A model generated the notes under the pieces. It had not been told where the DNA came from, searched no databases, and worked only from the letters and a program-made list of their open reading frames with translations. Made by a program: the position numbers and the translations under genes. Shown in pieces: positions 50,387-59,435 of a stretch of DNA of 64,000 nt. Location of the stretch: contig JAPFFF010000052.1 in NCBI GenBank assembly GCA_039105265.1, forward strand, positions 868,001 to 932,000, in the 5' to 3' direction. The DNA comes from Tritrichomonas musculus (Eukaryota > Parabasalia > Tritrichomonadida > Tritrichomonadidae). Each line of letters starts with the position of its first letter. Position 1 is the first letter of the stretch.

Positions 50387-51706
50387 TTACATTCTTTTTG
50401 ATTTATCTTTTGGTACACCAGATTCTACATCTTCATGAACATTCCAATAAGGGTATTTATATGATTTAGCTAAATGATATGCACCTTTTTTAATAAAATA
50501 ATTATAAGTCTCTTGTTCGATTCTTTCCTTCTCAGCTTGACTCATTTTTTTTTTGGGAAGAGTCGGTTTTTCTGTGTTGTTAGAATGTTTTTGAAAACTT
50601 GGTGGTGTAGGTGGGAGGGCAGCTGTTTCTAATGATTTGCTCTTTAATTCACGTGCAATTCTTTGTCTAATATTAGGTACGTCATCTATTGGATAAGGCC
50701 ATTTACCATCATGCAATAATATCCTTGCATTTTGCATCATTAATATAGCACAATCAATATCATTATTTTGTTTAGGAACACGATTATATCTCATTGGATA
50801 TTTATGATTAATGCCTTGTGATTTCAAGAATTTATTCATTATTTTACCGATATCTGGGTATGCTTTCATGTTTGAATCATATACACTGATATCTTTATTG
50901 CCATTATCGATTACTATTAATATCCAATGTTCCTCTAGTTCAGCTGGAATTACAATGCAATCATAATAATCAATTGGTTTTTTATTAAACTGTGGAGCTT
51001 TACTAAGATACTCAAAGAGAGAGTCCACTGCTTCTTGTTTTGGATTCTCATATAGATAATAAAACCAATCAGGAGGCAATAAGGCTACATGTCCTATTCT
51101 TTTCACCTTTTTTCCTTTTTCTACTAATAGTTTTAGATATGGATATACTTCTTTTGATTCTAATTGCGAATTATTATCAGTGATTGCATTATAATCAATA
51201 AATTGGTCTAGATCCATTGGAGGTGTTGGTGGTCTTGATGTGTGCCTTGATGTTTGTTTTGATGATTGAGGGGATGCTTGTGGGGGTGGGGGAGGAGATG
51301 GCGCTCTTGATGTACCGCTTGATGATAATGTAGACGTTTGAGAAGAAGACGATGAAGATGCCAACTTTTTAAGTATAGGTTTGGCCGAAGACGATGACTT
51401 TTTCTGAAAGATTGTTTTATTTTGTGATGGCTCTTCTTGAGGTGGCGGTAATGCATCATCATGCTCTGGCTTCACCCATTTTGCATGTCTTTTTGGTTTG
51501 GGCTTATAATATTTTATGAACTTAAAGGCAGCATTATTGTCACTTTGCACCTTCCCATATTTAATGAAATAACGCCAAGCAGATTTAGCATTAGGCGATC
51601 CTTTATAGGCCAAAATTTCACCACTAAAACGTTCTCTAAATAATTTGCCCTTCATATTATTCGCAAATATTTCTAATTCATCCCTAAACCCTTTGCTGGT
51701 ATCCAA
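50387..51706 (-). CDS. Adenain/Ulp1-like cysteine protease of the element
   Basis: 439 codons. The N-terminal half is basic and then Ser/Pro/Gln-rich, low complexity (about residues 95-165). The C-terminal half has the papain-like Ulp1/adenovirus-protease order: His260 in EEHWILIV, Asp277 in VYDSN, Gln313 in VPKQN and Cys319 in DIDCA. Polinton and adenovirus proteases of this type mature virion proteins; here no capsid is seen, so its target is unknown. The start is uncertain (first ATG near 51,655). Confidence 0.7.
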   Translation of the reverse strand: MDTSKGFRDELEIFANNMKGKLFRERFSGEILAYKGSPNAKSAWRYFIKYGKVQSDNNAAFKFIKYYKPKPKRHAKWVKPEHDDALPPPQEEPSQNKTIFQKKSSSSAKPILKKLASSSSSSQTSTLSSSGTSRAPSPPPPPQASPQSSKQTSRHTSRPPTPPMDLDQFIDYNAITDNNSQLESKEVYPYLKLLVEKGKKVKRIGHVALLPPDWFYYLYENPKQEAVDSLFEYLSKAPQFNKKPIDYYDCIVIPAELEEHWILIVIDNGNKDISVYDSNMKAYPDIGKIMNKFLKSQGINHKYPMRYNRVPKQNNDIDCAILMMQNARILLHDGKWPYPIDDVPNIRQRIARELKSKSLETAALPPTPPSFQKHSNNTEKPTLPKKKMSQAEKERIEQETYNYFIKKGAYHLAKSYKYPYWNVHEDVESGVPKDKSKRM

Positions 51707-51849
51707 TTATAGGGCACTAAACATGTCACATAATTATTTGTGATATCTATATATTTAAAATTGTGTTCTCTTTTCAAATCTGCAACTTTTTGATTTGTTA
51801 TAGGTGGATTAAAACGAATTTGACCTTGAATAATTATTATATCTGACAT
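51673..51849 (-). CDS. Small element ORF, 58 residues
   Basis: ATG at 51,849, starting MSDIIIIQGQIRFNPP; it overlaps the 5' end of the protease ORF slightly. It lies between the HNH and protease genes of the element with tight spacing, as expected for a compact mobile unit. No family recognised. Confidence 0.4.
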   Translation of the reverse strand: MSDIIIIQGQIRFNPPITNQKVADLKREHNFKYIDITNNYVTCLVPYNWIPAKGLGMN

Positions 51850-51865
51850 TTTGAATAAAAATAAA

Positions 51866-52177
51866 TTACGGCATTTTACGATTATAATTGTTTTCAGAAT
51901 GCGTTACCCATCGTAAATTACATAGACGGTTATCTTTACGATTGCGGTTTTTATGATCGACTTCTTTTTTGTGAACAGGATCATCGTTAGGCAAAAATTG
52001 TTTGGCAATAATAACGTGTTTTAAATAATTTACACCATTCAAATTAACCGTCAAATAACCTTCGTTATGTTTTGAATCTTTCAATGGTTTACGTGTCTTC
52101 TTATTTCTTATGGTGAAAGGGTATTTATTTAAAATCTCATAGTCATTTATAAAGCCTTTTAATGGAACAAAGCTCAT
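51866..52177 (-). CDS. HNH homing-type endonuclease
   Basis: 103 residues. A NUMOD4-like start (FVPLKGFINDYEILNKYPF) is followed by an HNH_3 core: LKHVIIAKQFLPND, EVDHKNRNRKDNRL, then CNLRWVTHSENNYNR. The conserved His-Asn-Asn/His set is present. Such nucleases nick or cut DNA and are common in phages, giant viruses and some eukaryotic mobile elements. Here it could help insertion or spread of the TIR element. Confidence 0.8.
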   Translation of the reverse strand: MSFVPLKGFINDYEILNKYPFTIRNKKTRKPLKDSKHNEGYLTVNLNGVNYLKHVIIAKQFLPNDDPVHKKEVDHKNRNRKDNRLCNLRWVTHSENNYNRKMP

Positions 52178-52194
52178 TTTTCAAATATAAAAAA

Positions 52195-52494
52195 TTAATC
52201 TAATGGTCGTTCACCAAATTCTTGGAAGTCATGTTTTCTCGTATTGTTATTAAGAATATATCGAATACACCAGCTGTTTCTACGAGGCACTTCTAAATGA
52301 GCATTATGACCAAATAAGCTCTTAACACACTTCATATCTTCTGGATTTTTGAAATAAATGAATGCATGACCATGATATCTGCCATTCTCACAAGTATCCT
52401 CACATGTACATAGATAAGTGGAGTTATCTGGCAGTTCTTTAGGGTATTCATGTGTCCAGAATGTGATCATATAGTTCCTTCTTTTTCCCCACAT
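52195..52494 (-). CDS. CRESS-type HUH Rep endonuclease domain
   Basis: From ATG 52,494 (MWGKRRNYMITFWTHE). Rep motif I-like YMITFWTHEYP, motif II HGHAFIYF (the paired metal-binding His) and motif III WCIRYILNN with the likely nicking Tyr; the end KHDFQEFGERP also fits circovirus-type Reps. Only the nuclease domain is present; there is no superfamily 3 helicase. An upstream ATG at 52,590 lies inside the TIR and is unlikely. Rep proteins nick and join single strands to start rolling-circle replication. The combination with long TIRs is unusual. Confidence 0.75.
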   Translation of the reverse strand: MWGKRRNYMITFWTHEYPKELPDNSTYLCTCEDTCENGRYHGHAFIYFKNPEDMKCVKSLFGHNAHLEVPRRNSWCIRYILNNNTRKHDFQEFGERPLD

Positions 52495-53332
52495 TTGTTT
52501 TTTTTGATATGAAGATAAAAAATATAAAAATATAAATATAAAAATAAAAATAGAGAAAAAAATGTTTATAAATGGCCTTGGTGAAATCATATGTGCGGTT
52601 AGGTCTGGGCGACCGTTAAGGGCGCACAGCCTAACGTATACTACTATATGATTATAAAATGAAGATGCCCAATTTTATTCATTTCACAATTCTTTTATAA
52701 TTAGAGAATAAACTTTATTATAATCAAATTAATCTCGCCAAATTCAGGCAAATACGAGGCCCATGTTTCTAATTATTATTATAAATCAAGAACATTAGTG
52801 AGACAAATAAATCTCAATTAAAGGTTTATGATTTAGTAGTATAGGGTTGGCGCGTCTGACCCCTAGATACGGATTCCTATTCTAGCCACCCCTAATTCCT
52901 AGGAATCCTACAATATTTATAGTGCAGGGTCTCACTCGTCACAAACCCCCTAAGATTAGCTCATTTGCAGGGTTTTACGTCGATTTTCGGAAATTGCACA
53001 CACGTGATCTGGAGGTCGAATTCGAATGCACTGAATCACGTTCCGGTATCGATTTCACACGCATGACATGACGTACGCGAGTGCTCTGGAACGATGTGAT
53101 GTGTGTTTTCATGGTGAGGATGACGTGAGTGATAATTAATACACGATAAATCAGTTATGGAGATTTGATGGTGTTTTAATAGGTATCGAGAGGACCCCTA
53201 GATATTGAGAGGCGTTATACAGTATAAGATTCGTGAGTGAATGACGTTGACGAGCATGGTGAAACGAGGGAGTAAGTGGGATAATCGTTAGTGAATGTGA
53301 TTATGAGATATCGTTTTTTTATTCAGACTCAA

Positions 53333-54445
53333 ATGACAGAACAAAATTACCCTCAATTGCGATATACTCCTAAGCAAGTAACTGCTGAGAAGAAACCTGG
53401 TATGGATTCATTGATGAATATAGTTCTCGATATCAAACGTGATGTTAAACGTGTTAAAAGTGCTATCGCTCCACAAAACGCTGAAGCTATGATACAGAAA
53501 CACAATCGATCATCACCTAACTCACCATGGTACTTGAATAAGCGTGATCCCAACGGTCCCGCAGTATTAGCGAATCTCACTGATGTTAATGGTGATGATA
53601 TCCCTGATGTCATCGTTTATGATAAACGTGGTAATCCATTAATCGTTAACGGATGGACTACAAAGAAGAGTGAATGGGCTGACGATTTAGTATATAACAC
53701 AGCACTTCCAACAAGGGCAGCACGTGCACAAGTAAGAAATCAGCGAGGTAAATCACATGTTGATGCTCACGGAAATGAAGTTAAAGTATATAGTAAGAGA
53801 GATTTCCTTCGCGATCAATTCAATCCTCAATACTTCGGTTACGATGATGCTACATCACAAGACTTAGTTGAGAATGTCGGTAGAGTTCGCCTCGATACTA
53901 GTTACTACGATCAGAACTTCCCATTCTATAAAGATGCAGTTAATAGTAAGCGATACACATCGACTGCACCTAAGAATTTATCGGCATACGCGATCTTCAA
54001 GAAATACCTCTTCCAACCCGCTTTTGATGATGCTGCTGCAATCGTTGAAAGTGGTATCGGACGTGCATTGACGGGTCCTGAGAAGTTGAAATTCATCGGT
54101 AAACTCTCATCAAAGATATGGAATCAATCACTTAAATCAGCATTAGATCCACATAACACACTCACTAAGAAAGAATTCGATAAGCTGAAACGTAGTGAAA
54201 ACGGTAAAGCATCTACTATGAATATGGTACGCTCAATGATATCAGCATTTAAAGATAACACGAATACTCATGCTTATGATGGAGTCGTTAATTTCATCGT
54301 TAGCGAAATAAACACAGCAGTAGGTGGTGTAAGGGCTGTACCTAACGATGCTAGTATGTATCTCGAAGGTAATGCTTCGCCATCTCAATTCGGTGCTCGT
54401 CCTATTCCACCACCATCAGATACATGCCCGAAAGTCTTGAAATAA
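53333..54445 (+). CDS. Unknown protein of the 438-bp-TIR element
   Basis: From ATG 53,333 (MTEQNYPQLRYTPK), about 370 residues; an upstream GTG/ATG would add a few. It contains DVNGDDIPDVIVYDKRGNP, which resembles a calcium-binding or integrin-type repeat, then a basic, helical C-terminal half. It ends in a Pro-rich tail that overlaps the opposing gene by about 60 bp. Codon use is more GC-rich than in host genes. No family recognised with confidence; a structural or packaging protein of a virus-like element is one possibility. Confidence 0.65.
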   Translation: MTEQNYPQLRYTPKQVTAEKKPGMDSLMNIVLDIKRDVKRVKSAIAPQNAEAMIQKHNRSSPNSPWYLNKRDPNGPAVLANLTDVNGDDIPDVIVYDKRGNPLIVNGWTTKKSEWADDLVYNTALPTRAARAQVRNQRGKSHVDAHGNEVKVYSKRDFLRDQFNPQYFGYDDATSQDLVENVGRVRLDTSYYDQNFPFYKDAVNSKRYTSTAPKNLSAYAIFKKYLFQPAFDDAAAIVESGIGRALTGPEKLKFIGKLSSKIWNQSLKSALDPHNTLTKKEFDKLKRSENGKASTMNMVRSMISAFKDNTNTHAYDGVVNFIVSEINTAVGGVRAVPNDASMYLEGNASPSQFGARPIPPPSDTCPKVLK

Positions 54446-55128
54446 TCGATTAAATCTTCATTATTCTTCTCGAAAAGTTGTTTCGAATAGGGTTTCAACT
54501 CAAGCAATTCACCTGGTGGAAGAGGACGAAGGATAGGTCTCTCAGTAATGAGTTTATCGAGCATCATTCGATAATTCACTTTCGATGTTTTTATCTGAGA
54601 ACTCTCTTTATTAATATTATCGGTGAACTTCTTACCGAGCATATTTCTCATTAATTTCGTTAATGGATCATGTTGAGTTATGGGATGTGAACGTAAATCG
54701 TTAAAGAATTCATCATCAACTCTCTTCTGATTACGGCGTTTATATTCATCAGAATCGATATACCTTACCGGGGATCGGAGGAGTTTTGGAGCATGTGGGA
54801 TACCGATATGTTTGATCTCAGGTTGATATCCCATACTCATCAATCCATCAATGAATTCATTAGCATCAGCTTCACGTTCAGCATTAGTTTGAGTACCCTT
54901 GAAGAACCAATAAAGACTGTTATATAGAGGTTCATCATCATCGAATCCGTGTTCGAGAGCAGTGTCAACGATGTAACTTACAAGCTCATTTCGATAACCT
55001 CTCTCATCATCAGCATATTCATCACGCAATGTATTCAACGATTCTCTATCGATTCCCGTCATTAACATTAACTCATTGAGATCTTCGATTGATACTTCAT
55101 CAATAGTTGTGTTGTAATCGTATTTCAT
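54385..55128 (-). CDS. Unknown acidic protein of the 438-bp-TIR element
   Basis: 247 residues, ATG 55,128, starting just inside the right TIR. Acidic, helical N-terminal part (IEDLNELMLMTGIDRESL) and a basic C-terminal part. Convergent and tail-overlapping with 53,333-54,445. No domain recognised; base composition matches its partner, not the host genes. Confidence 0.65.
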   Translation of the reverse strand: MKYDYNTTIDEVSIEDLNELMLMTGIDRESLNTLRDEYADDERGYRNELVSYIVDTALEHGFDDDEPLYNSLYWFFKGTQTNAEREADANEFIDGLMSMGYQPEIKHIGIPHAPKLLRSPVRYIDSDEYKRRNQKRVDDEFFNDLRSHPITQHDPLTKLMRNMLGKKFTDNINKESSQIKTSKVNYRMMLDKLITERPILRPLPPGELLELKPYSKQLFEKNNEDLIDYFKTFGHVSDGGGIGRAPN

Positions 55129-55871
55129 TTATTTCATACTCGTTAAAAATTTATCACTCATAAAAAATATCTCCCTCGTTTCACCATGCTCGTCAACGTC
55201 ATTCACTCACGAATCTTATACTGTATAACGCCTCTCAATATCTAGGGGTCCTCTCGATACCTATTAAAACACCATCAAATCTCCATAACTGATTTATCGT
55301 GTATTAATTATCACTCACGTCATCCTCACCATGAAAACACACATCACATCGTTCCAGAGTACTCGCGTACGTCATGTCATGCGTGTGAAATCGATACCGG
55401 AACGTGATTCAGTGCATTCGAATTCGACCTCCAGATCACGTGTGTGCAATTTCCGAAAATCGACGTAAAACCCTGCAAATGAGCTAATCTTAGGGGGTTT
55501 GTGACGAGTGAGACCCTGCACTATAAATATTGTAGGATTCCTAGGAATTAGGGGTGGCTAGAATAGGAATCCGTATCTAGGGGTCAGACGCGCCAACCCT
55601 ATACTACTGATTTTATCAATTACAGTATCTTTTTAGATGATAAATCTGAAGTTTTAAGGAATGTAATTTTACTATTCTATGTGATCATTATCCTATTCAA
55701 TTAAATCATAACATATAATGAACACCATCTCTGTAAAAGTCATAGATTATCATCACTTGAACTGCCGTTACTGCTTGACACAAGATGAATGAAGTACATG
55801 AAGTAGTGAAGGGTGATAATTAACTAGTACAAGTAAATAAGGGTCCTCCGTTATGAGAGGTACCGGAAGAG

Positions 55872-57413
55872 ATGATAATTTGGGACTCTTTGGAGATGTC
55901 TATTTTGCATAGCATCCTCGTAAGCATGCATCCTCGCTATGATGAGCCTACATCCCACTCAACCTCAAGCGACCTCCATCCATCCATCATATTCGATAAC
56001 GATTCCATTAAAGCATGTACAGCGCAAGAACCGGAAACTATGTTGTATAATCTTACGAAAACGATTAACTGGGACGATATATCCGATATAGACTATACAG
56101 AAAGATCTCCTAACAAACATAAACTTAATCCATTAAGTGATAGATTCTACGACAATGCTATATTCTATTACATGGTTCCGATAGATCCATATGCCAAGAA
56201 CAAGAACGATTATCTATCGAAGTACCTCGCAGAACGCACGTCGAAGATTAAGCGAATATTACAATCCCACGATATTAACGTTAACAAACGATATATAAAA
56301 CCAACGTATAGTAGCAAAGAAGGTGAATACTATAGACAGAACATTAAAGTTGCATTACTAGCGATTCCCGATAAAGATGTATTCGCATTAATTACTAGCG
56401 AAGAAGCTATTAAATCCTTTAACGATGAAGGTATCTATATTAATGATATCGACTTTACACAAGATTTAGCTGGTGTTATTAACAAAGAAGAGGTGATCCA
56501 GTATCTAATAGACAATAACGATTATGTTATGGAAGGTTCCAATAACGATGGAGACTACGTAATTATGGATAACGACAAACTAGTTGGTAAGAACTGTCTT
56601 ACCTTCATCCATAACACAGAACACGGTAAAGTTAGATACAAATTCTATAACAAGTTCGTCCAATCTATCGAGAGTCCATCCATAAGAGGTAAGATCGGAT
56701 CACATATAGCGGAATGATTATACAATCCAGATGAACAGTTACGGAACAGCATTAACAATAGTTTGGATACAGGTTTGTTACGATTGGAGATCACATTCTA
56801 TATAAACAACAATGTTGTTAGTGAAGAGTACATCCATAACCATCTTAATTATCTCACCGAACTACTTCCACAAGAGCTTTTCTATCATAATCCCATTAAC
56901 AACCAATGGAAACTAGAATATAATTTATTCGTCGTCGATTTGTATAACAAAATAGCACTGTTCTCATACTTCGTTAACGACATTACCTGTAAGGTTAATG
57001 GATTCTACTTGTATAACATTACCGATAATTACATAAACAAAGTACTTAAACTATTTAGTTATAATCTTCCAATACTAGTAGTTACATGTAAGCAAGATGG
57101 TGATAATTTAATAATAAGAGAACACTGTTATGAGAAAGTACTCGTACCGAATATTACTAAACGATTCGAATTATATGAGCTCGTGACGTACTTAAAGAAT
57201 GGTAATAAACGATTCGCTCTATTGTATAAGTTAGATGAGCTTTATACAAATAATTTAGAAGATAACTCGATAGCTAAATTTCGAGTAATTAATTCCAAGA
57301 ATATATCGACACTTAAAACCGATAACGTTCCAATTAAGTTTATCGACTCCACAGTCTATTTTATTCTCACCGAAATGAGAAACACTATAGAACAACAATA
57401 TTTGAATGCCTGA
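55872..57413 (+). pseudogene. Broken element-type gene of unknown family
   Basis: A long coding stretch of about 510 codons with about one break. It has the balanced codon use of the neighbouring TIR elements rather than of host genes. Recognisable blocks are VRYKFYNKFVQSIESPS and, later, LLRLEITFY, a pattern I associate loosely with replication proteins of mobile elements but cannot name. It starts 264 bp beyond the right end of the 2774-bp element; no TIR of its own was found. Treated here as a fossil of a possibly virus-like element. Confidence 0.5.
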
Positions 57414-58043
57414 AGTATTATACGTTATTTTTTCAATCAGCTTTTTGAAGGTCTGAAGTATTATACGTCAATTTATTTCGTAAACTTTTTGAATAATTTT
57501 GAGAGGAATTTCATATCTCTTTATCTAGCCAGACAATTGGTATTTTAAGTGTTGCCAATTGAAAATATAGACAATTGTTAAATATATATTTTGATTTTGT
57601 AAAATTCTATAAGAGAATTTCATAGAAATTTGAAATTTTGTAAAATTTTGCACAAATTTGTTTATTATCTAACTTTATAGCAGACCATTTTTAGTAATTT
57701 TAACTTATAATATAGAACAATGCATTTTAAACCTTATGAAAGTATATTGTCCAATAACAATTACTGTATATTTAGAAGATTAGTAATTTTGGTCATTTTT
57801 GATATCTCCTTGCCAGTATATTTGATCTGGTCTAAATCATGTCTACCATTATTAATTCATGAACTAATCATTTTAAAATGAATTTTATCCGGATATATGA
57901 AATATTCACGATTTTTTCTCTCAAAAAAAATTCAATACTTCAGAGTTTCCATACCTTTTATATAATAAATGCAACTTTATATGCATTCAACTTATTAATA
58001 TTATTGAGCAACCATTATTCCTGCAAAACAAAACAAAACAAAA

Positions 58044-58084
<41 letters not shown>

Positions 58085-58133
58085 TATCATTATTATAAAA
58101 ATAATCTTTATAATAATCTATAAATACATTGTT
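57414..58133. other. AT-rich intergenic with short repeats and an AAAAC/poly-A tract
   Basis: CTGAAGTATTATACGT occurs twice in direct order (near 57,412 and 57,453); it loosely resembles the AGTAGTATACG element ends. A short (CAAAA)n run passes into about 30 A near 58,023-58,078. A lysine-rich frame over this tract is an artefact. Confidence 0.5.
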
Positions 58134-59435
58134 TTATAAGGCTTCTGGTTCATTATCTTCTTCTTCTTCTTTAACTTCTGTTGAATCTTTTTGACCATCT
58201 TTTTCATCAGTATTTGCTTCTTCATGTTTAGGTTCATGAACGCAGAAAGCTGAGAAAATAATTGCACAAAATGAAATGCATAAGAAGAAAATAAGAGCTC
58301 CAAACATTCCCATTCCACTCTTCATTGATGGCCAAACCATAATGACAAGGAATGAAAAGATCCAGTTAGCTGCAGTAACAATCATTGTTGCCATTGAACG
58401 AACATCATCGTTGAAATATTCAGGGATGATGAACCAAGGAATTGGTCCCATACCAAGACCGAAACCTAATTGGTACAAAAAGATGCAAATTAATGGGAGA
58501 ACATTTGACCAGTCATATTTGACATTTAAGGCGAAAATTAACAAGAAAACGCAAATCATGCAGCATGATATAATCATTGTAATTCTTCTTCCAATTTTAT
58601 CAATGATCATTGCACCAACGAAAACTGCAATTAATTGTGCACAACTTGCAATACCTGCTTGATAGTTACCATCGATATCCAAACCAGAATCATTCATGAT
58701 ATCTGATAAGTTTGTTAAAATAGCATTGATACCGCAGAATTGCTGGAACAACATCATTAAAATACCTGAACATAATCCAAATGCATACTTTTTTTGCCAT
58801 AATGTTTCTTTTGGTTTATCATGATCATTTGCTTTCATTTCTTCTTCATCTTGATTAATCTTTTCGACAGCTGGGGACTCTTCAACTAACCAAATTAAGC
58901 CTGCTTGTAATGCGCAAATTGCTGCACCGATGTAGTTGAGATCCATATAATTTAGTGATGGAGCAATGAAATCAAAGAAGACCATACCAATAACAATACC
59001 GATCTGATTTAAACTTCCAAAGAAACCACTTGTTCCTTCAGGTGCAATTTCGACTAAGTACATTGGATTTATTGATGAATATGCTCCCATTACGATACCT
59101 AAGAAAAGTCTGATGACGATACCTGCCCAAATATTAACTTTTGTGAGGCAGTTAAGTAACCAAAATACAACACCAAGGCAAGCACATGTGAAAACAACCT
59201 TCTTTCTTGAGTTATGATAAGCTTTCAAAAAACCAACTGTAACAAATGGACCTGCAATAGCGAATAATGATGAAACTGAATTGTAAAAAGACCATTGAGC
59301 TGAATTATCTGATAATCCAAAGTGTTTCCTAATTTCTTTCCCTGTTGGTGATGGATAACACATGATGGTACCAAAAGTAATTGGACCTAACAAAAGAATC
59401 ATTGCATAACCAAGTTCTTTTACACAAATATTCAT
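58134..59435 (-). CDS. Sugar porter, major facilitator superfamily (SLC2/HXT-like)
   Basis: 433 residues with about 12 membrane segments. Sugar-porter signatures in order: VEESP (PESPR-like) before the central loop, QQFCGINAI in TM7, DKIGRR between TM8 and TM9, GPIPWFIIPEYF in TM10, and HEPKHEE after TM12 (PETKG-like). The C-terminus is an acidic 35-residue tail. It imports glucose or related hexoses at the plasma membrane. Slightly shorter than human or yeast carriers because of short termini; complete. ATG 59,435 directly follows a TCA, so the leader may be extremely short. Confidence 0.93.
   Translation of the reverse strand: MNICVKELGYAMILLLGPITFGTIMCYPSPTGKEIRKHFGLSDNSAQWSFYNSVSSLFAIAGPFVTVGFLKAYHNSRKKVVFTCACLGVVFWLLNCLTKVNIWAGIVIRLFLGIVMGAYSSINPMYLVEIAPEGTSGFFGSLNQIGIVIGMVFFDFIAPSLNYMDLNYIGAAICALQAGLIWLVEESPAVEKINQDEEEMKANDHDKPKETLWQKKYAFGLCSGILMMLFQQFCGINAILTNLSDIMNDSGLDIDGNYQAGIASCAQLIAVFVGAMIIDKIGRRITMIISCCMICVFLLIFALNVKYDWSNVLPLICIFLYQLGFGLGMGPIPWFIIPEYFNDDVRSMATMIVTAANWIFSFLVIMVWPSMKSGMGMFGALIFFLCISFCAIIFSAFCVHEPKHEEANTDEKDGQKDSTEVKEEEEDNEPEAL

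Larger units (their letters stand above)
49868..52645. mobile_element. 2778-bp TIR element with Rep, HNH and adenain-like protease
   Basis: The terminal inverted repeats start AGTAGTATACGTTAGGCTGT. They are exact for 48 bp and imperfect to about 68 bp (49,868-49,935 and 52,578-52,645). A 5-bp duplication ATATG lies outside both ends. Parts, all on the minus strand from right to left: HUH Rep domain, HNH endonuclease, small ORF, cysteine protease, unknown 122-residue ORF, then an A41 run near the left TIR. AG...CT termini, short TSD and an adenain-like protease recall Polinton/Maverick elements, but the size is far smaller. No polymerase, integrase, ATPase or capsid was recognised. It looks compact and nearly whole, with perhaps one break. 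Identical TIRs suggest a young insertion. Confidence 0.8.
52835..55608. mobile_element. 2774-bp element with 438-bp TIRs
   Basis: The TIRs 52,835-53,272 and 55,171-55,608 are identical but for one base noticed, start AGTAGTATAGGGTTGG, and are much more GC-rich than the genome. The 5-bp duplication GATTT lies outside each end (52,830-52,834 and 55,609-55,613). Between the TIRs are only two convergent genes. It shares its first nine bases, 5-bp TSD and overall size with the element at 49.9 kb. Long TIRs with AG...CT ends recall Polinton/Maverick-like elements, but no polymerase or integrase is present. It looks whole as a unit and is young by TIR identity. Confidence 0.85.

Noticed and set aside
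57878-58123. 81-codon frame ending in a run of lysines
   Set aside because: It is a translation of the poly-A/AAAAC microsatellite.
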